From contig JAINUG010000323.1 in NCBI GenBank assembly GCA_029706075.1, positions 124,001 to 188,000 on the forward strand: a stretch of DNA of 64,000 nucleotides. The letters run 5' to 3'. Positions 1 to 12,369 of this stretch are shown one piece after another. How positions within the stretch are numbered: the first letter of the stretch is position 1; every line of letters begins with the position of its first letter. Under the pieces are notes generated by a model. The model ran no database searches and was not told the origin of the DNA. It saw only the letters and a list, made by a program, of their open reading frames with translations. The translations under genes and the position numbers were made by a program. Source of the stretch: Aldrovandia affinis. Lineage: Eukaryota > Chordata > Actinopteri > Notacanthiformes > Halosauridae.

Positions 1-3000
1 ACATGAAACAGGCACGGCGCTTAATGTTTTTTTTATTGAAACACCCCCCCATTGCCCAACCCACTTTGACGCAAACGCATTTATTGCCGACCACGAAACT
101 ACCGAACTTGGCGGAGATGAGAAATATTCCGTTTGCGAGGGGCGAAACTAGCAATTACACTACCGTACCATCTCTGCTAACATCCTACCCAAACTAGAGC
201 CCTTGGTGTCTATGTTGTGAATCAGTCCCTACAGGGGATGCTGAACGCAGTGTCTTTAATGCAGCTTCATTTAGGCCTTGACACAAAATTAGGTTTGGTC
301 ATTTCTCCTGAAATAGCCTACATTTTCTACACATAATGTAAAAAAAGAACATTTATTTTCCATATCACTGATCCACGCTAAATAATGCAGATCATGTTCA
401 CTCAGCCTTGGACACATTCTCCAAAGTGTAACCAGCTGTTCAACTATTTTTGGACTCAATAGTTAAGTACTCCTTTCAAATGTTCCATGCAGTTCTTGGA
501 AAATAGGGGTGCTTACATGAAATTATATTTATTACATTGTGATATGGGAACTGAGAATAATTCTGTCCGAATATTTTGGTTTGAACAGAAATTAATGCTG
601 TAAAATATTTTTTGGGGGAATTCATGATGTTAATCAAAATGATTGAAATGATGACATTTTGCTATCCAAGGCCAAGAATCTGGTTTTCATTTTTTTGAAA
701 ATGTTCTGTTCAAACTGTTTTTACTTCTCTTATTGTGACTATTCTTGTCATTTCTAACCTGTTTCTCGTATGAATTACATAAAATGTAGCAGTCTCTATA
801 GGTTACAGATTGATAAAGTAAAATGAAAACCTACAGAAAGCTCTGTGCCTTGACCGCGTGTACCTGAAACCAGTACACAAAGTGTGATATATATATTTTT
901 ATCTATCTTGTGATATATATTTTATTCTTTCCTCAAACTCACAGAATCACAGCTGAGAGCCTGGTGATATACAAGCTACAGAAAAAATATATTTAAAATA
1001 ATTTCCACAGATCATTTCCAGTCAATTGTCAGGGAGAAAGAACGCATATTTTCGAGTCTTTCAGTAAAAGCACTCTATTACTTTGTCCCACAATAAAAGA
1101 CACCTGTATTTAAACTTAGTCTCCTCACAGTGACATCATCCAGCACAGGGTATGACACGCTCACATCTGCCCTCAGTGTCTGCCTGTGGCTCATAGTGTC
1201 ACGTTGCATTCTACACTCTCCGGCAAAACCCTTAATTTGGCACAGCTGCTCTCTGTGATAAACACTGATGATGTTTACCATTTGTGCCAAGCTGTTCTGA
1301 CCGATGGCAGCGCTTAGACCCTCTTTTATTCCTGTCTACACAAGCATGAGAGAGGAAATTATCCTTTTTTTAGGCTAGCAGATGCAGAGCTAAAATACTA
1401 ATCCAACGGTGAAACCGCTGGAATGTTAGAATTCTCCCTCAGAACCTTGAAGGTTGAGGAACCACAACCAAGCTAAGCAAAATTCTAAGAGGGGCTGGAA
1501 CTAAAACAATCCACTGTTTACCACAGGATTGTCAAAAATACATAAAACGAGGGCACAAGTTCCTCAAATGAGGCACACAATGACCCCCAAAAGATTTGCA
1601 CAGGAGAGCATAAGCACACACACATGCACACACACACGTGGTTTCTATGGTGTGGGTTCAGAGCTGGTGCCCCTCTGGTCAGGTGATCTAAGTCCCCAAT
1701 CAGGCTGCTAATCCAGCAGTGTGGGCAGGGCATCTTCCCAACTTGGCCATTAGTTGCCAGGCTTTCTTAGGATAGAAGTGGCTCTCTGCATGCCAGATGT
1801 ATGAAAGGAAACTTATGGGCCACTAGCATAAGATTTCTCGCCTTACAATACTGTGCCAGAATTCCAGACCTCAGCAAGTTTTACAGTCATAATGTCCTTG
1901 TATCTATTAAAACATTTTAATCTTTCAATCTGAACTCCCGACCCTCCCTAGCAGATAGGAATTATAAAAATTTTGGACAGAGGAAATCACAGTAAGTTTT
2001 TACATAAACAAATCAGAGACAATGGGAAGTCTGTGTGTCCTTCCCTTACAGTAATCAGCTGAACTCATTTGAATGAATAGCATTCAGAGAGCTGTGTGAA
2101 TAGAAGTAACAAAATAAGTGACACCATCACCCGATAACCACGAGAAAGAAGGAAGCTGTATTCAGAATTCCCAGAATGAACACAAAGGTAACCCAGTCGC
2201 CAGAAAGCTGCACTTGGCCAAGACACACTGTTACAAATCTGAACGGTGAAAGTCAAATTGCCTTAAAATTCACGTTAAAACTGTAAACCATAGTAAACGT
2301 GTGTTGTGGTACTGTACTGCCCCATGCACTTTATTCGCTTGCTCATTTTTATCCAAATTAATTTCACACAGATCCATTCAACATCACCCTGAGGGCAGTG
2401 CAGAGTTAGTGCCACAGGAACAGGAAGTCAATGTTTATCCAGTTTGAACTCATTTCCACCCAGTGAGTGATCCAGCCATCCTTTAAAATGGCTTGAACTG
2501 GCACTTGGCAGACTTAGAAGTAGTCCATCTACCGTCCCCGACAGACATTTCTTTGATTAATTATGGGATCTCACTCACCACAGCACTCACTTTTACTTAG
2601 CCTGTGACGCTGGATCCACAGGGTGAGTACTTTCCAAGTAGCAGAAATTCAATTTTCTGGGAGAAAGGTTTATATTCTGCTTCCAGACACAGACAATTGA
2701 ACACACCATCTTATAGATGAACTGGCTTTGTGATACTCTAAGGAAAAACACAATAACTTTACAGTTGAAAAGTCTGACTGCAGTCCAACTTTCTGGGCAT
2801 GGCAATCATTTGGTTAAAATAGATCAGAATAGAAATGCAATCACATATAGGTGACTAATATTTGACATTTCTGCATTTTTCTATACTAAAGACTGAGACA
2901 TTTAACAATACGCTGGTGTTCTATTAACAATAGCATTTTATGAAATATACAGGACTCCCTTTTTGTTTCTCCTTAGTTAATGGTGGTGCTGGTTGTACCA

Positions 3001-6000
3001 TGGGTGGCTCATATTACTAAGTGGTGCTTAGGATGAATTCATGAGGGCCTGTTTTAAACGGGACCATCAACTCTTTAAAGGATTTCCTGCAGGAGCCAGC
3101 GGTAAGTGCTCCTACGATGCGGGACGCAGCCAATTGTGGCAGTGCGTTATGTGCGGGCAGGAAGGGGCCACAGACGTAGACTCATCTGCCACTGCTCCCC
3201 CAGAACACCGAATGTTGAAAATATGAAACAGGGAAAGCTCTGCGCTATTAATTTTGCCTCACATTTGGGCTCAAGTTTGCAACTGCATCCTCGTGTCAAA
3301 ATCTTCCTGCAAGTCTCTCTGCTTCCATTACTACTTAAGACGTAGAATATACTACACTGCAGATCTACAAAATAATGTCAAGAGTGCAACTTCAGTGGTG
3401 AAGTTGAAGGTTTGAAGACCTGACTCTTGGCAATGTCTTCCAAAACTACAAGCAGCCACCTTGTCTGCATTTTTATCAGAGAAGCGGCAACACAAGCCAT
3501 TAAAGTGCAGCCCCTGGTGACCTTCTTAGGCGGCTGCTACAGATAACGGCAGAAGGAAAGAGGTAACAGCTCCGGATCAAAGGGATTAGAAGAAACCCTC
3601 AGGAGGAGTATAAACCAGTTGGAGTTGATGGAGTGGACTGGTGGATAAACAGGGCCTTCTCTTACTGGGATTATCAATGACTTAAAATACATTCTGCCCT
3701 CTCCAGCAGCACTTGAGCAGGATGTTGTCTGAATGTCATGAGCTCAGTCATGTGGGTTTTAATATGAAATTATAATATATTATATATAAATATGTATAAA
3801 ATCACACAATGATGATTGTCATACATGTAGTACACTTGCCGAAGTACAGCATACGTCAAGCGTGTTTATAAGTGAACCATCCCAATGTGGGCTCGCCAAA
3901 ATACATTTCCAACGCCTATTAGGTATTCATGAACGACCAAATTCGGGAAAGGGGCTTCAGTAAGTGGGAATGTGTCTTTGCATTATGTCAAATAAATGTA
4001 AAAGGTTTATTCCTATTTGAGAGTGCTGTCCCAATTTTTTGTGATTCATTTGCTAGGATTCAGCACCACATTAGTCTATATATTTTGAGTCGAGCATGTT
4101 TACCACATTTTGCGTTCAGGTAGTGCACTTTTTTCTGAATCACACTTCAATTGTGTTTGTAAATTTGGCATATTCTTTCTTCTTTGTACTTTTTATGCAG
4201 ATTTAATTTTATTATCACTACAACATCCATGCAGGCGTCTATATTAGCATAGGCTCTTAGACTGAATTGGCCTCAGAGTAGACTTCCTATCTTTGAAATG
4301 GCAATACAGTCTTCAGCTCATTTAATATGCAAGTTTATCTGTCTTGTTTGGGATGCCAACTAAAACATTTTTATTATTCTTTTATGTTCAGTTTTTACAG
4401 TATATTCCAACATTAACAAGAGATGTTGCTCAGAAAAAATTGAAATAAAAACACAAACAAGCAAACAAAAAAGAAAGAAAGTATACTCTGTTCAGAAGAA
4501 TTAAGCCATTTGTATCACAGTGTACTACTGAAAAAAGGCAAAATCAAGTTTTGGCTTTGTTACAAAAAACCCCCGCCAAATCTGTCCCCAAACCTAGAGG
4601 ATACAGAATTTTATAGCACTAATTGTTGTTCCTTCCCAGTTCTTTGTGAACTCACTAAAGCTGAGTTGTGCTGTTAGAGGTCATTGCTGCAATTCCACAG
4701 GCATTTCAGGGTCAAAGGGGAGGAATGGAGTTATGTGGGTAAGGACAGGTGGCAGTACTAACCCTGTCCAAGCTGCCCATCTGGGAAGACGGTCTTGCTG
4801 TTTACTGGCAGTCCACGCAAATGTAAAAGCTTATGAACAACTAAACCATGACCTAAGGCCAATTGGCTTAGGCAGGCAGTACACCAAGCTGACAACTCTA
4901 GGCTTTACAGACTGCCCATTCATGGGGATAAACAAGAAGAAGAAAAAAGAAAAAAATGTCATTCAGGATGGACCAATTACATCTAACAGCACAGTCCTGA
5001 GGTGTCCTCCTACTGAGTTTGTATGAGAATAGAAACATTAACACATTCGGGTCATTATAAAAAAAGTGGACAAATGCAATTTCCATCAACTATCGCTAAC
5101 CAAGCAATGGACTTTTCAGTTCTTCTTGAATAACTAGGCCCAATTCCTTTTTCTTATCAATCCAAATGTATCTATCGCCCTTATCAAATCAAACTAATGG
5201 CTTGATACAGCACTGTCATGTGCTCTGCTTCCATATATTGCATTCTCCAATTCCAACATACATATCATTAGTACCCCATATGTAGTTTAAAGTCTCTGGG
5301 TCAGAGACTGTCAATTTTTCAGGGTTATATGATACTGCAAATGCAGAATCTTGGCAAACGTCCTCTCTGCATTCTCCTGTTCACTTTTTATTACATTGAC
5401 TAATCAGGTCCTGACGACTGTCCCATGTTGAATCATTGGCTTGGCTTTCTAGCTTCCGGCCTTGAACACCAGGAAGGCCAGTACCTAGGAGGCTTCCGAA
5501 AAGAGCACAGATATATAATTAACAGCCTGGATAACTGTTGCCTTGGGAGTAGTGCAAATCCATGTTACCTCCAGAATGCCAGTTTTGACTCAGAAGCTAA
5601 AAACTGACATTATTTATGACCTGAGTCGTTCCACGAGCACGCCAAATCGAACCCTAACTACCCTGGGTTCCTCAGCCCCATTACTTAAAATAAAAAATTA
5701 GTCAGAGGTCATTATTGTATGTGGAAGACAATAAAGATGTACGCACGTGGACAAACACAGGAATTTGCCGTGTTAGATTTGAAAGAGCACAAAGGACAAA
5801 AGGCCAAACATGTCATTTATCTCACTATTATGAGACAACGATGGATATGCAATAGATTTTTGATTTAAATAATAATAATGCTGATAACATTATGCTTAGT
5901 CAGTGGTGTTATGAAGTGTATGTATATTGCCTGGCATCAGTGTTTTTCCTCCTTTAAAAGCCATTTCCAAAGTGTAGAAGAATGAGAACTGCAGTGCTGC

Positions 6001-6956
6001 CAGTCATCCTGACGAGGGAGAGGAGGAGGGAGTCCACTGCGCAGCCATGCAATGCAAATGATAGTAATCCCATGCAAATCTGAAACAGATGAGAGCCGAC
6101 AGCAACGGGCCCCATGGTGCGGAGTTAGTGTGATAAATGTCACCTGGTCTGCAGCCTCCCGCTCACGCCCCTCACAGAGAAACCGGCCAGGAGATCTCTG
6201 CACGATGACAACATGGTCAAACAGAGGAGAGACTGGTTTAGTCTGGCGCTCTGGCCTAAATGGCCCAAGCACAGCAATCTCAGAGCTGGAGTGGCAAAAG
6301 TTGTCTCTGTACAAAGTTGTGTATCGGTTTTTTTGGGGGTGAAAAGCCAAAGCAAAAAAAGTGCTTCCATTTTCAATTTCATCCGTATTCATGTATAGTT
6401 TTGTATAGTTTTTTTTTGGTCAAAAGTGTTGATTACAACAAGCCTTGCAGTGAGAAGCTTGTGATTATCGTATAAGAATGTACTTGACTGTGACTTACAA
6501 ATTTAAGCATTATTTTACATTTGGGTTCAACGTTCACTGTTATCCATGATAACAATGGATGAAATGGAAATCTAAAATGTATTTTAAAAGACAATTAGAA
6601 ATAGTATTTGTTTAATTTCAGTAGTCACAGTTAAATCCAAAGTGTATTAGATTGAATATAGGCTGTAGTCTTAATGATAAAACAAATTCCTTTCCAGACA
6701 GGTATTATTCCACAATCAACTTTGGGAAAATTGCTAGTTCATGCCTATAACAGCTAGACTGTAGAAGTTGAGTTCTAATATTTGCGAACATCAAACATCA
6801 AGACTTTTTGAAGAGAATAATTGTAACTACCATGGGGAAGTACAACAAATTCCTAAAAAACCTTTCTGTCTTGTTAAAAAAAGTGTAATATAATCATGTA
6901 TGTATATATGCAAAGTATATATGAATAATACAAATGTATACATGCATAATTATAAC
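1..6956. other. Non-coding stretch (intronic or intergenic)
   Basis: I recognise no coding exon in these 7 kb, although later mid1 exons could lie on this side. It is AT-rich with short low-complexity runs: a CA-rich run at 1616-1640 and an AT-rich block at 3765-3800. Around 5937-6475 the base composition becomes more GC-rich and both strands stay open for 60-150 codons. No family motif appears there, so conserved non-coding sequence is as likely as an exon. Confidence 0.5.
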
Positions 6957-8164
6957 ATGTACACCCTGTACACCTGCTCGTTAATGCAATTATCTATTTA
7001 ACCAATCATGTGGCAGCAACTAAATGCATAAAAACATGCAGACATGGTCAAGAGGTTCAGTTGTTGTTCAGACCAAAAATCTGAATGGGGAAGAAATGTG
7101 ATCTAAGTGATTTTGACTGTGGAATGATTGTTGATGCCAGACAGGGTGGTGTGAGTATCTCAGAAACTGCTTAAACTGATTTAATGGGATTTTCACGTAC
7201 AACAATCTCTAGAGTTTACAGAGAATGGTGAAAAAAACTAAAAACATCCAGTGAGCGGCAGTTCTGTGGGCAAAAATGCCTTGTTAATGAGAGAGGTCAG
7301 AGGAGAATGGCCAGACTGGTTCAAGCTGACAGGAAGATGACAGGAACTCAAATAACCATGCATTACAACAGTGGTATGCAGAAGAGCATCTCTGAATGCA
7401 CAATATGTTGAACCTTGAAGTGGATGGGCTACAGCAGCAGAAGACAACACCAGTTTCCACTCCTGTCAGCTAAGAACAGGAAAGTGAGGCTACAATGGGC
7501 ACAGGCTCACCAAAACTGGACAGTTGAAGATTGGAAAAATGTCGCCTGGTCGAACGAATCTCAATTTCTGCTGCGACATGCAGATGGTAGGATCAGAATT
7601 TGGTGTAAACAACATGAATCCATGCATCCATCCTGCTTTGTGTTAATGGTTCAGGCTGCTGGTGGTGGTGTAATGGTGTGGGGAATGTTTTCTTGGCACA
7701 CATTAGGCCAATTAATACCAATTGAGCATCGTTTAAATGCCACAGCCTACCTGAGTCTTGTTGTTGACATGTGCATCGCTTTATGGCCACAGTCTACCCA
7801 TCTTCTAATGGCTACTTCCAGCAGGATAATGCGCCATGTCACAAAGCACACATCATCTCAAGCTGGTTCCACAAACATGAAAATGAGTTTAGTGTACTCC
7901 AATGGCCTCCACAGTCACCAGATCTCAGTCCAATAAAGCACCTTTAGGATGTGGTGGAACGGGAGATTCGCAATATGAATGTGCAGCCGACAAATCTGCA
8001 GCAACTGCGTGATGCTATCATGTCAACATGGACCAGAATCTCTGAGGAATGTTTCCAGTACCTTGTTGAATCCATGCCACAAATAATTCAGGCTGTTCTG
8101 GGGTTAAAGGGGGGTCCTACCCAGTACTAGAAAGGTGTACCTAATAAAGTGGCCACTGAGTGTA
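6957..8164 (+). mobile_element. Tc1-like DNA transposon, DD36E spacing, degenerate
   Basis: About 1.2 kb with a transposase relic on the plus strand. The right terminal inverted repeat is recognisable at about 8133-8164 (…taataaagtggccactgagt…). The matching left end has lost its outermost bases: only the inner part (gtacacc…tgtacacctgctcg) remains at 6957-6980. The spacing between the second and third catalytic positions is 36 residues, as in the DD36E (Incomer-type) branch of Tc1 elements. The element is dead. Confidence 0.85.
7085..8130 (+). pseudogene. Tc1-like transposase pseudogene
   Basis: The frame begins at ATG 7085 (MGKKCDLSDF…), a start typical of this family, with paired helix-turn-helix DNA-binding regions followed by a DDE catalytic core. 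In-frame stops lie within the N-terminal third (TAA near 7165, TGA near 7230 and 7408). The frame then stays open from 7415 to 7936. The first catalytic Asp is Asn (AWSNESQF). The second (FQQDNAPCHK) survives only after a frameshift near 7790. The third, Glu, is Lys (SPIKHL), followed by a stop. With two of three catalytic residues lost, it cannot be active even apart from the stops. The product would have cut and pasted the element in the nucleus. Confidence 0.85.
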
Positions 8165-8191
8165 TATTAAAACAAATAAATGTAAATACAT

Positions 8192-8526
8192 TGGCAGGAT
8201 CAGTGGTGTGGGGTTTCCACGCAGCCAAATAACAATAACAAAATCACCATACAACAGACAAATAGGAAACAAGAGGGATTTATTAGGGAAACTTCTACAA
8301 AATGGGGAATATGGGGAAGCAAACAAGCAAATGACTCTCTCGTAGTCATTATCCGTAGTCGTTATTCCAATCCAGGTTCTCTGATAAACAGTGGTCACAC
8401 AAACAGGGTTTTCCAAAACAATCCAAGTTGAACCAGTAGTCAATCCAAATATAATTCTCACTGTCACTCTCAATTGCCAGTGCTTTTCCCATACGGTACT
8501 TGACGATTATCCTATGGAAAAGGTGC
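8192..8526 (-). repeat. 3' LTR of the Gmr1-like element
   Basis: This matches 12393-12722 along its whole length, both copies starting tggcaggatcag on the plus strand, with many substitutions and small indels. On the element's strand it carries AATAAA (complement of 8279-8284), a likely polyadenylation signal found at the same place in the other LTR. The outer edges fit TG…CA in the right copy. Here the end reads …gtgcg, so the last base is altered or the edge is misplaced by a few bases. Confidence 0.8.
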
Positions 8527-8545
8527 GTCCAGCAGCTGTGCCCCT

Positions 8546-8894
8546 CACTTGTGTTTGCAAACAATTGGCCACAACTTTGCTGTCCTGTCTCTCAATTCTC
8601 CGACATGTTCCACCAGTGTGCGATGTGGTGAGGGTTGTTGCTCCCAGGCTTCCTTGGCTAAGTCCAGAATCCCTCTGAGTCGCCTACCGTATAGGAGCTT
8701 GAAAGGTGAGAACCCTGTCAAAACCTGTGGCACTTCTCAAATCGAAAACATCAGAAATGGTAGAAGTTGATCCCAGTATCTGGCATTCGGCTCCATCACC
8801 TTCCTCAGCATGCTCTTGAGGGTCCTGTTGAACTGTTCCACCAGTCCATTCCACCAGTCCATTAGTCTGTGGGTGATATACTTCTGCACTTCTC
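8546..8894 (-). repeat. Duplicated integrase C-terminal segment
   Basis: This stretch repeats the 3' integrase region at about 10110-10440 in the same orientation. Both encode the motif LLYGRRLRGILDLAKEAWEQ on the minus strand. It lies between the RNase H end and the 3' LTR, where no integrase belongs, so the element carries this part of integrase twice. The two copies differ by many point changes and by short indels, for example a repeated ccattccaccagt near 8840-8862. Confidence 0.8.
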
Positions 8895-9535
8895 AAGTGT
8901 GGTGCGTCAGTCCCGGACTTCCCATTAAGGTCCGGGGGTGGAGCCAGCGGGCTACTAGGTACCGCCCTTCTACTACCACCCCTCGGTATGCCTCCCAGCA
9001 CCTGCCGCATATCCCCTCCCTCAGCTCCGACTGGGAGGTAGAGGAGGTCTGACACCACAGGGCATCTCTCCTGGAGAGGGCATCTGCATTGACGTGGGTA
9101 GCACCGGACCTGTAGAGCACAGAAAAAGCAAATGGTTGCAAAGACAAAACTATTTGGTGACCTGGGCGTTAGTCTCCTTATGTTGTGTCATCCACGCTAG
9201 CGGTGCATGGTCCGTGACAAGAGTGAATTGCCGTCCTAACAGGTAATACTTCAGGTTTCGAGTGCCCATTTAATGTCCAGACACGCTCTCTACGGTGGAA
9301 TATCTCTGTTCTTGTGGCAATAATTTCCTGCTAATGTAGATTACTGGGTGTTCCTCACCTCCCTGTACTTGCAACGGTACAGCCCCCAAACCTGTTTCTG
9401 ATGCGTCGATCTGTGCCAGCAATGGGTTTTGGAAATCTAGTGTCACTAGGACTGGTCCCGAACAGAGTGTGCTCTTGAGACCCTGGAATGCTTCATCCGC
9501 ATCATCACTCCACTTCACCTGTTGGGGTAATCTGT
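8895..9535 (-). pseudogene. RNase H domain relic of pol
   Basis: Minus-strand reading gives KWSDDADEAFQGLK and a DASETGLGAV stretch carrying an RNase H catalytic Asp, then ISRKLLPQEQRYSTVE, then after a frame change FTLVTDHAPLAWM and finally ATHVNADALSRRD. This is the usual connection-RNase H arrangement of Ty3/gypsy pol. The frame breaks between the YSTVE motif and the TDHAPL motif. The 3' tail (8895-9006) has a near-identical copy outside the other LTR at 12761-12872. Confidence 0.8.
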
Positions 9536-9539
9536 TTCT

Positions 9540-9990
9540 GGTCAGGTCAGTTACGGCACTGGCAGAACCTGCTTCTTAGTGATGGGTCTGGGCTAGTTCC
9601 GGATCGCTTCCGCTTTTTTCATCTGGGGCTTGACCGTTCCTCTCCCGATGGTATACCCTAGGTACTCAGCTTCCTGTAAACTCAACCAACACTTCTTCGG
9701 GTTAGCTGTGAGGCCTGCCCCCCGAAGAGCATTTAACACTTCTTGTACTCGCCTGATATGTGTGTCTCAGTCGTCCCCGTGTATTATAAAATCACCAAGA
9801 TAGGTAGTGGCGTACTCTCTATGGGGTCGCAGAACCCGGTCCATCAAACGCTGGAAAGTGGGTGGGGTCCGTGTACTCCAAAGGGGAGTTTCCTGTGCTG
9901 GAACAGGCCGCCAGGGGTGGCAAATGCAGTCTTCTCTCGTGACTCAGGAGTCAGGGGTACCTTTCAATGATCTCGTATGGACCTGTTCAC
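9540..9990 (-). pseudogene. Reverse transcriptase relic of pol
   Basis: The minus strand encodes a TAFATP…LPFGVHGP-type palm region at 9980-9860. The active-site box is near 9800, then LNALRGAGLTANPKKCWLSL and EAEYLGYTIGRGTVKPQMKK follow. The box reads YLGD where a YxDD is required, so one of the two metal-binding Asp residues is gone, and a stop follows a few codons later. The stretch between the FATP motif and the box also appears damaged. Its job would have been copying the element RNA into DNA. Confidence 0.8.
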
Positions 9991-11110
9991 CTCCCTAGAA
10001 ACGTACATTCCAACATGGGTACCAGCACCAGCACTTTATCTGGCTGAAATTCCCACAGCTGTACCCTTCGGTTGTATACACGTGCCTGCACAGCCTGTGC
10101 TTCCTGCATGTGTTCGCAAACAATTAGCCACAACATTGCCATCCTGTCTCTCAATTCTCCGACATGTTCCACCAGTGTGCAATGTGGTGAGGGTTGTTGC
10201 TCCCAGGCTTCTTTAGCTAAGTCCAAGATCCCTCTGAGTCGCCTACCATATAGGAGCTCGTAGAAACTCGTAGAAAGAGCTGTTGAAACCTGTGGCACTT
10301 CTCGAATCAAAAACATCAGAAATGGTAGAAGTTATTCCCAGTTTCTGCTATCCGGCTCCATCACCTTCCTCAGCATGCTCTTGAGGTCCTGTTGAACTGT
10401 TCCACCAGTCCATCAGTGGGTGATATAGTGAAGTGTGCAATTGGTTAATATCCATCAATTTGCATACATCTCTCATCACTCATGACATGAACGGAGTTCC
10501 TTGATCAATTAAAATTTTGATTAGTATGCCCACTCGTGAAAATAGCAACAACAACTCACAGGCAATGCCCTTCATGGCCATCGTGGGCAACGGTACTGCT
10601 TCCGGGTACTGCTTCCGGGTACCTAGTGGCATAATCAAGAATGACAAGAATGTATTGGTACCCCCTACTACTTCTTGGAAGTGGTCCCAGGAGATCCATA
10701 GCTATTCAACTGAAAGGAGTAGAGATCATCGGTAAGCAACTGCCCTCTTTATTCCCGGGAAGTGAAACCGGGCTCTTACCCTCTCTAAGGTCTTTTCCAC
10801 CTTTTCTTTGGTGGGCCCCCAAAACATGGGAATGGGCGAGCTGTAACACAGACTTCATCAATGGTCATGGCACTAACTACAGTTCTATAGGTTCATTGTT
10901 TTCCAGATTACTTGGTATAACAATTCGTTTTTAATGGAAAAGTGAGGGTACGCTACTTCATTCACCCCCTCGAGTGGTGTTCCATCCACCACAGTGACCT
11001 GTTGTAGGGCATTCTTCAGGTTCTGGTCTTCTAGCTGGGCTGTTCCTAAATACCCAGTCAAAGATGTAGACTCTGGCGCCACTTGGGGGTCCATAGGGAA
11101 CATGTCGGCC
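9987..11110 (-). pseudogene. Integrase relic of pol
   Basis: The minus strand begins with a region before the integrase zinc-binding part (NALQQVTVVDGTPLEGVNEV, then ELLYQV, 11103-10885). A core relic follows at about 10740-10430, containing YPEAVPLPTMAMKG, LLLFSRVGILIKILIDQGTP and a HTSLYHPLMDWW region. The C-terminal part is at 10316-9987 (LLYGRRLRGILDLAKEAW). Most of the HHCC zinc-binding part seems deleted, the first catalytic Asp is not seen, the second lies in IDQGTP, and stops are frequent. It sits upstream of reverse transcriptase, the diagnostic Gmr1-like order. Confidence 0.8.
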
Positions 11111-11118
11111 AGACTTAT

Positions 11119-11560
11119 TTAGCCATCTTCACGGTTTTCGTCAGCACTGCTAAACTCCGGCAGGGGCCCGATGGAGGCATTAGGGTCCACCTCCTGAAAC
11201 CCACACAATACCACACAATACACATACCTGACCACAGCCTGGCGAACATCGAGCAGTCTCTTCCTAGGAGTGCCAGGACCAGCAGGTTGGATACCACCCC
11301 AGCTCTCCCCTTGTACTGCCCTTTCATTGTCTGCAGGTTCAGGAGGGTGGTGGGATAATTTTTCACCATGAATAGAGGTTATAGATACGGTGTCCGGTTG
11401 CTTCTCAGACTGGACAAATTCAGGGTGGATCAGGGTCACCATACTTCCGGAGTCAAGAAGCGCCATGGCGTCTTTCCCATTGACCCACCATGACGTCATC
11501 AGACCACAGGGTTTCCCGGTTATGCTTTCACTTTTCGAAACTGATGGCATTGATACATCC
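11119..11560 (-). pseudogene. Retropepsin-type protease relic
   Basis: In the frame open from 11697 down to 11119, after the gag zinc knuckle, the protein reads KDAMALLDSGSMVTLIHPEF. This is the D-S-G catalytic loop of an aspartic protease (DNA near 11436-11468). The frame runs on to 11119 without stops, but the downstream protein looks irregular and contains a likely deletion. In a live element this protease would process the gag-pol precursor. Confidence 0.75.
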
Positions 11561-12316
11561 CGAAGAGGGCAACTCCATGACAGCTGGCCCATCTCAACAC
11601 AGTCGAAACACTTCCTTCGTTCTCTGTCCAAAAAGGGGCGTTGTCTGGGTGGGCTGTGTTGGGGATTGTAGTCATCTTTGACATTACTCCAGGGCATTCG
11701 GCCCTTTTCTTTTTCTCCTTAGGTCGGGATGTTGGTTTGGGTTTCTGGGGTCGGCTACTGCGCAGAACCTCCAGTGCTGCTTGATGCTTCCATTGATGAT
11801 CTGCACTGTGGGGATTTGCTTGGCTGGCCAACTTCTTGGCATCACAAGGGAGAGAGCGCAAAAATGTGTCATCCAATTTTTTGTTATACGGATCAGATCA
11901 TGCATTTGTGATCTGTGGGACAAAGCGGAATCACAACTCCAGTCATGACATTTCTGGGCTTAGCTGATCAGGGTGTGACCATAACAACGCAGGATTTCTT
12001 TCTTCAGAACGTCATAATTATTTGCTTGTTCCATGGTCAAATCCTGGTACGTCTTTTGGGCTGTTCCTGACAGGAAGGGAGTGATTAGGCTGGTCCATTG
12101 CTCCTGTGACCACTCTTCACGTCTGCAGTTACGCCTCGATGTCGTCATCGTCCGTAAATTTCAGGGACGGTGCGCTGGCGTGGCTCCAGCTGTGGTCAGA
12201 TGACCACTTTCCGCTCGCAAGAGGGCAGTCTGTTGTCGCTGTTCCTCCAACAACTCTCGGTTCATCACCTGCTGGGCGATATTGGCTTTGACGAGTTGTT
12301 TCATCAATGCTTCCAT
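11560..12316 (-). pseudogene. gag relic
   Basis: A plausible start is ATG at 12316 (MEALMKQLVKANIAQQ…), 77 bases inside the 5' LTR edge and typical of this gag family. Further on, in changing frames, come SAPSLKFTDDDDIEA, TSLITPFLSGTAQKTYQDLT and ILRCYG (capsid-like core). Near 11640 lies a zinc knuckle relic, CFDCVEMGQLSWSC. Its spacing is CX2CX9C and the usual His is Gln. At least two frameshifts and several stops interrupt it. gag would have formed the particle around the element RNA. Confidence 0.75.
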
Positions 12317-12369
12317 TCTCCTTTGTATCGATTTGGTTATTTTTCAATGGCTTTCTTAGGCACTGATGC

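Noticed and set aside
1-300. Possible hAT-type transposase remnant
   Set aside because: A faint GDAERS-like phrase near 235-260 recalls hAT C-termini, but no other motif supports it and the frame is broken.
4646-5026. 126-codon plus-strand frame
   Set aside because: Low-complexity lysine run, no family resemblance and no supporting signals.
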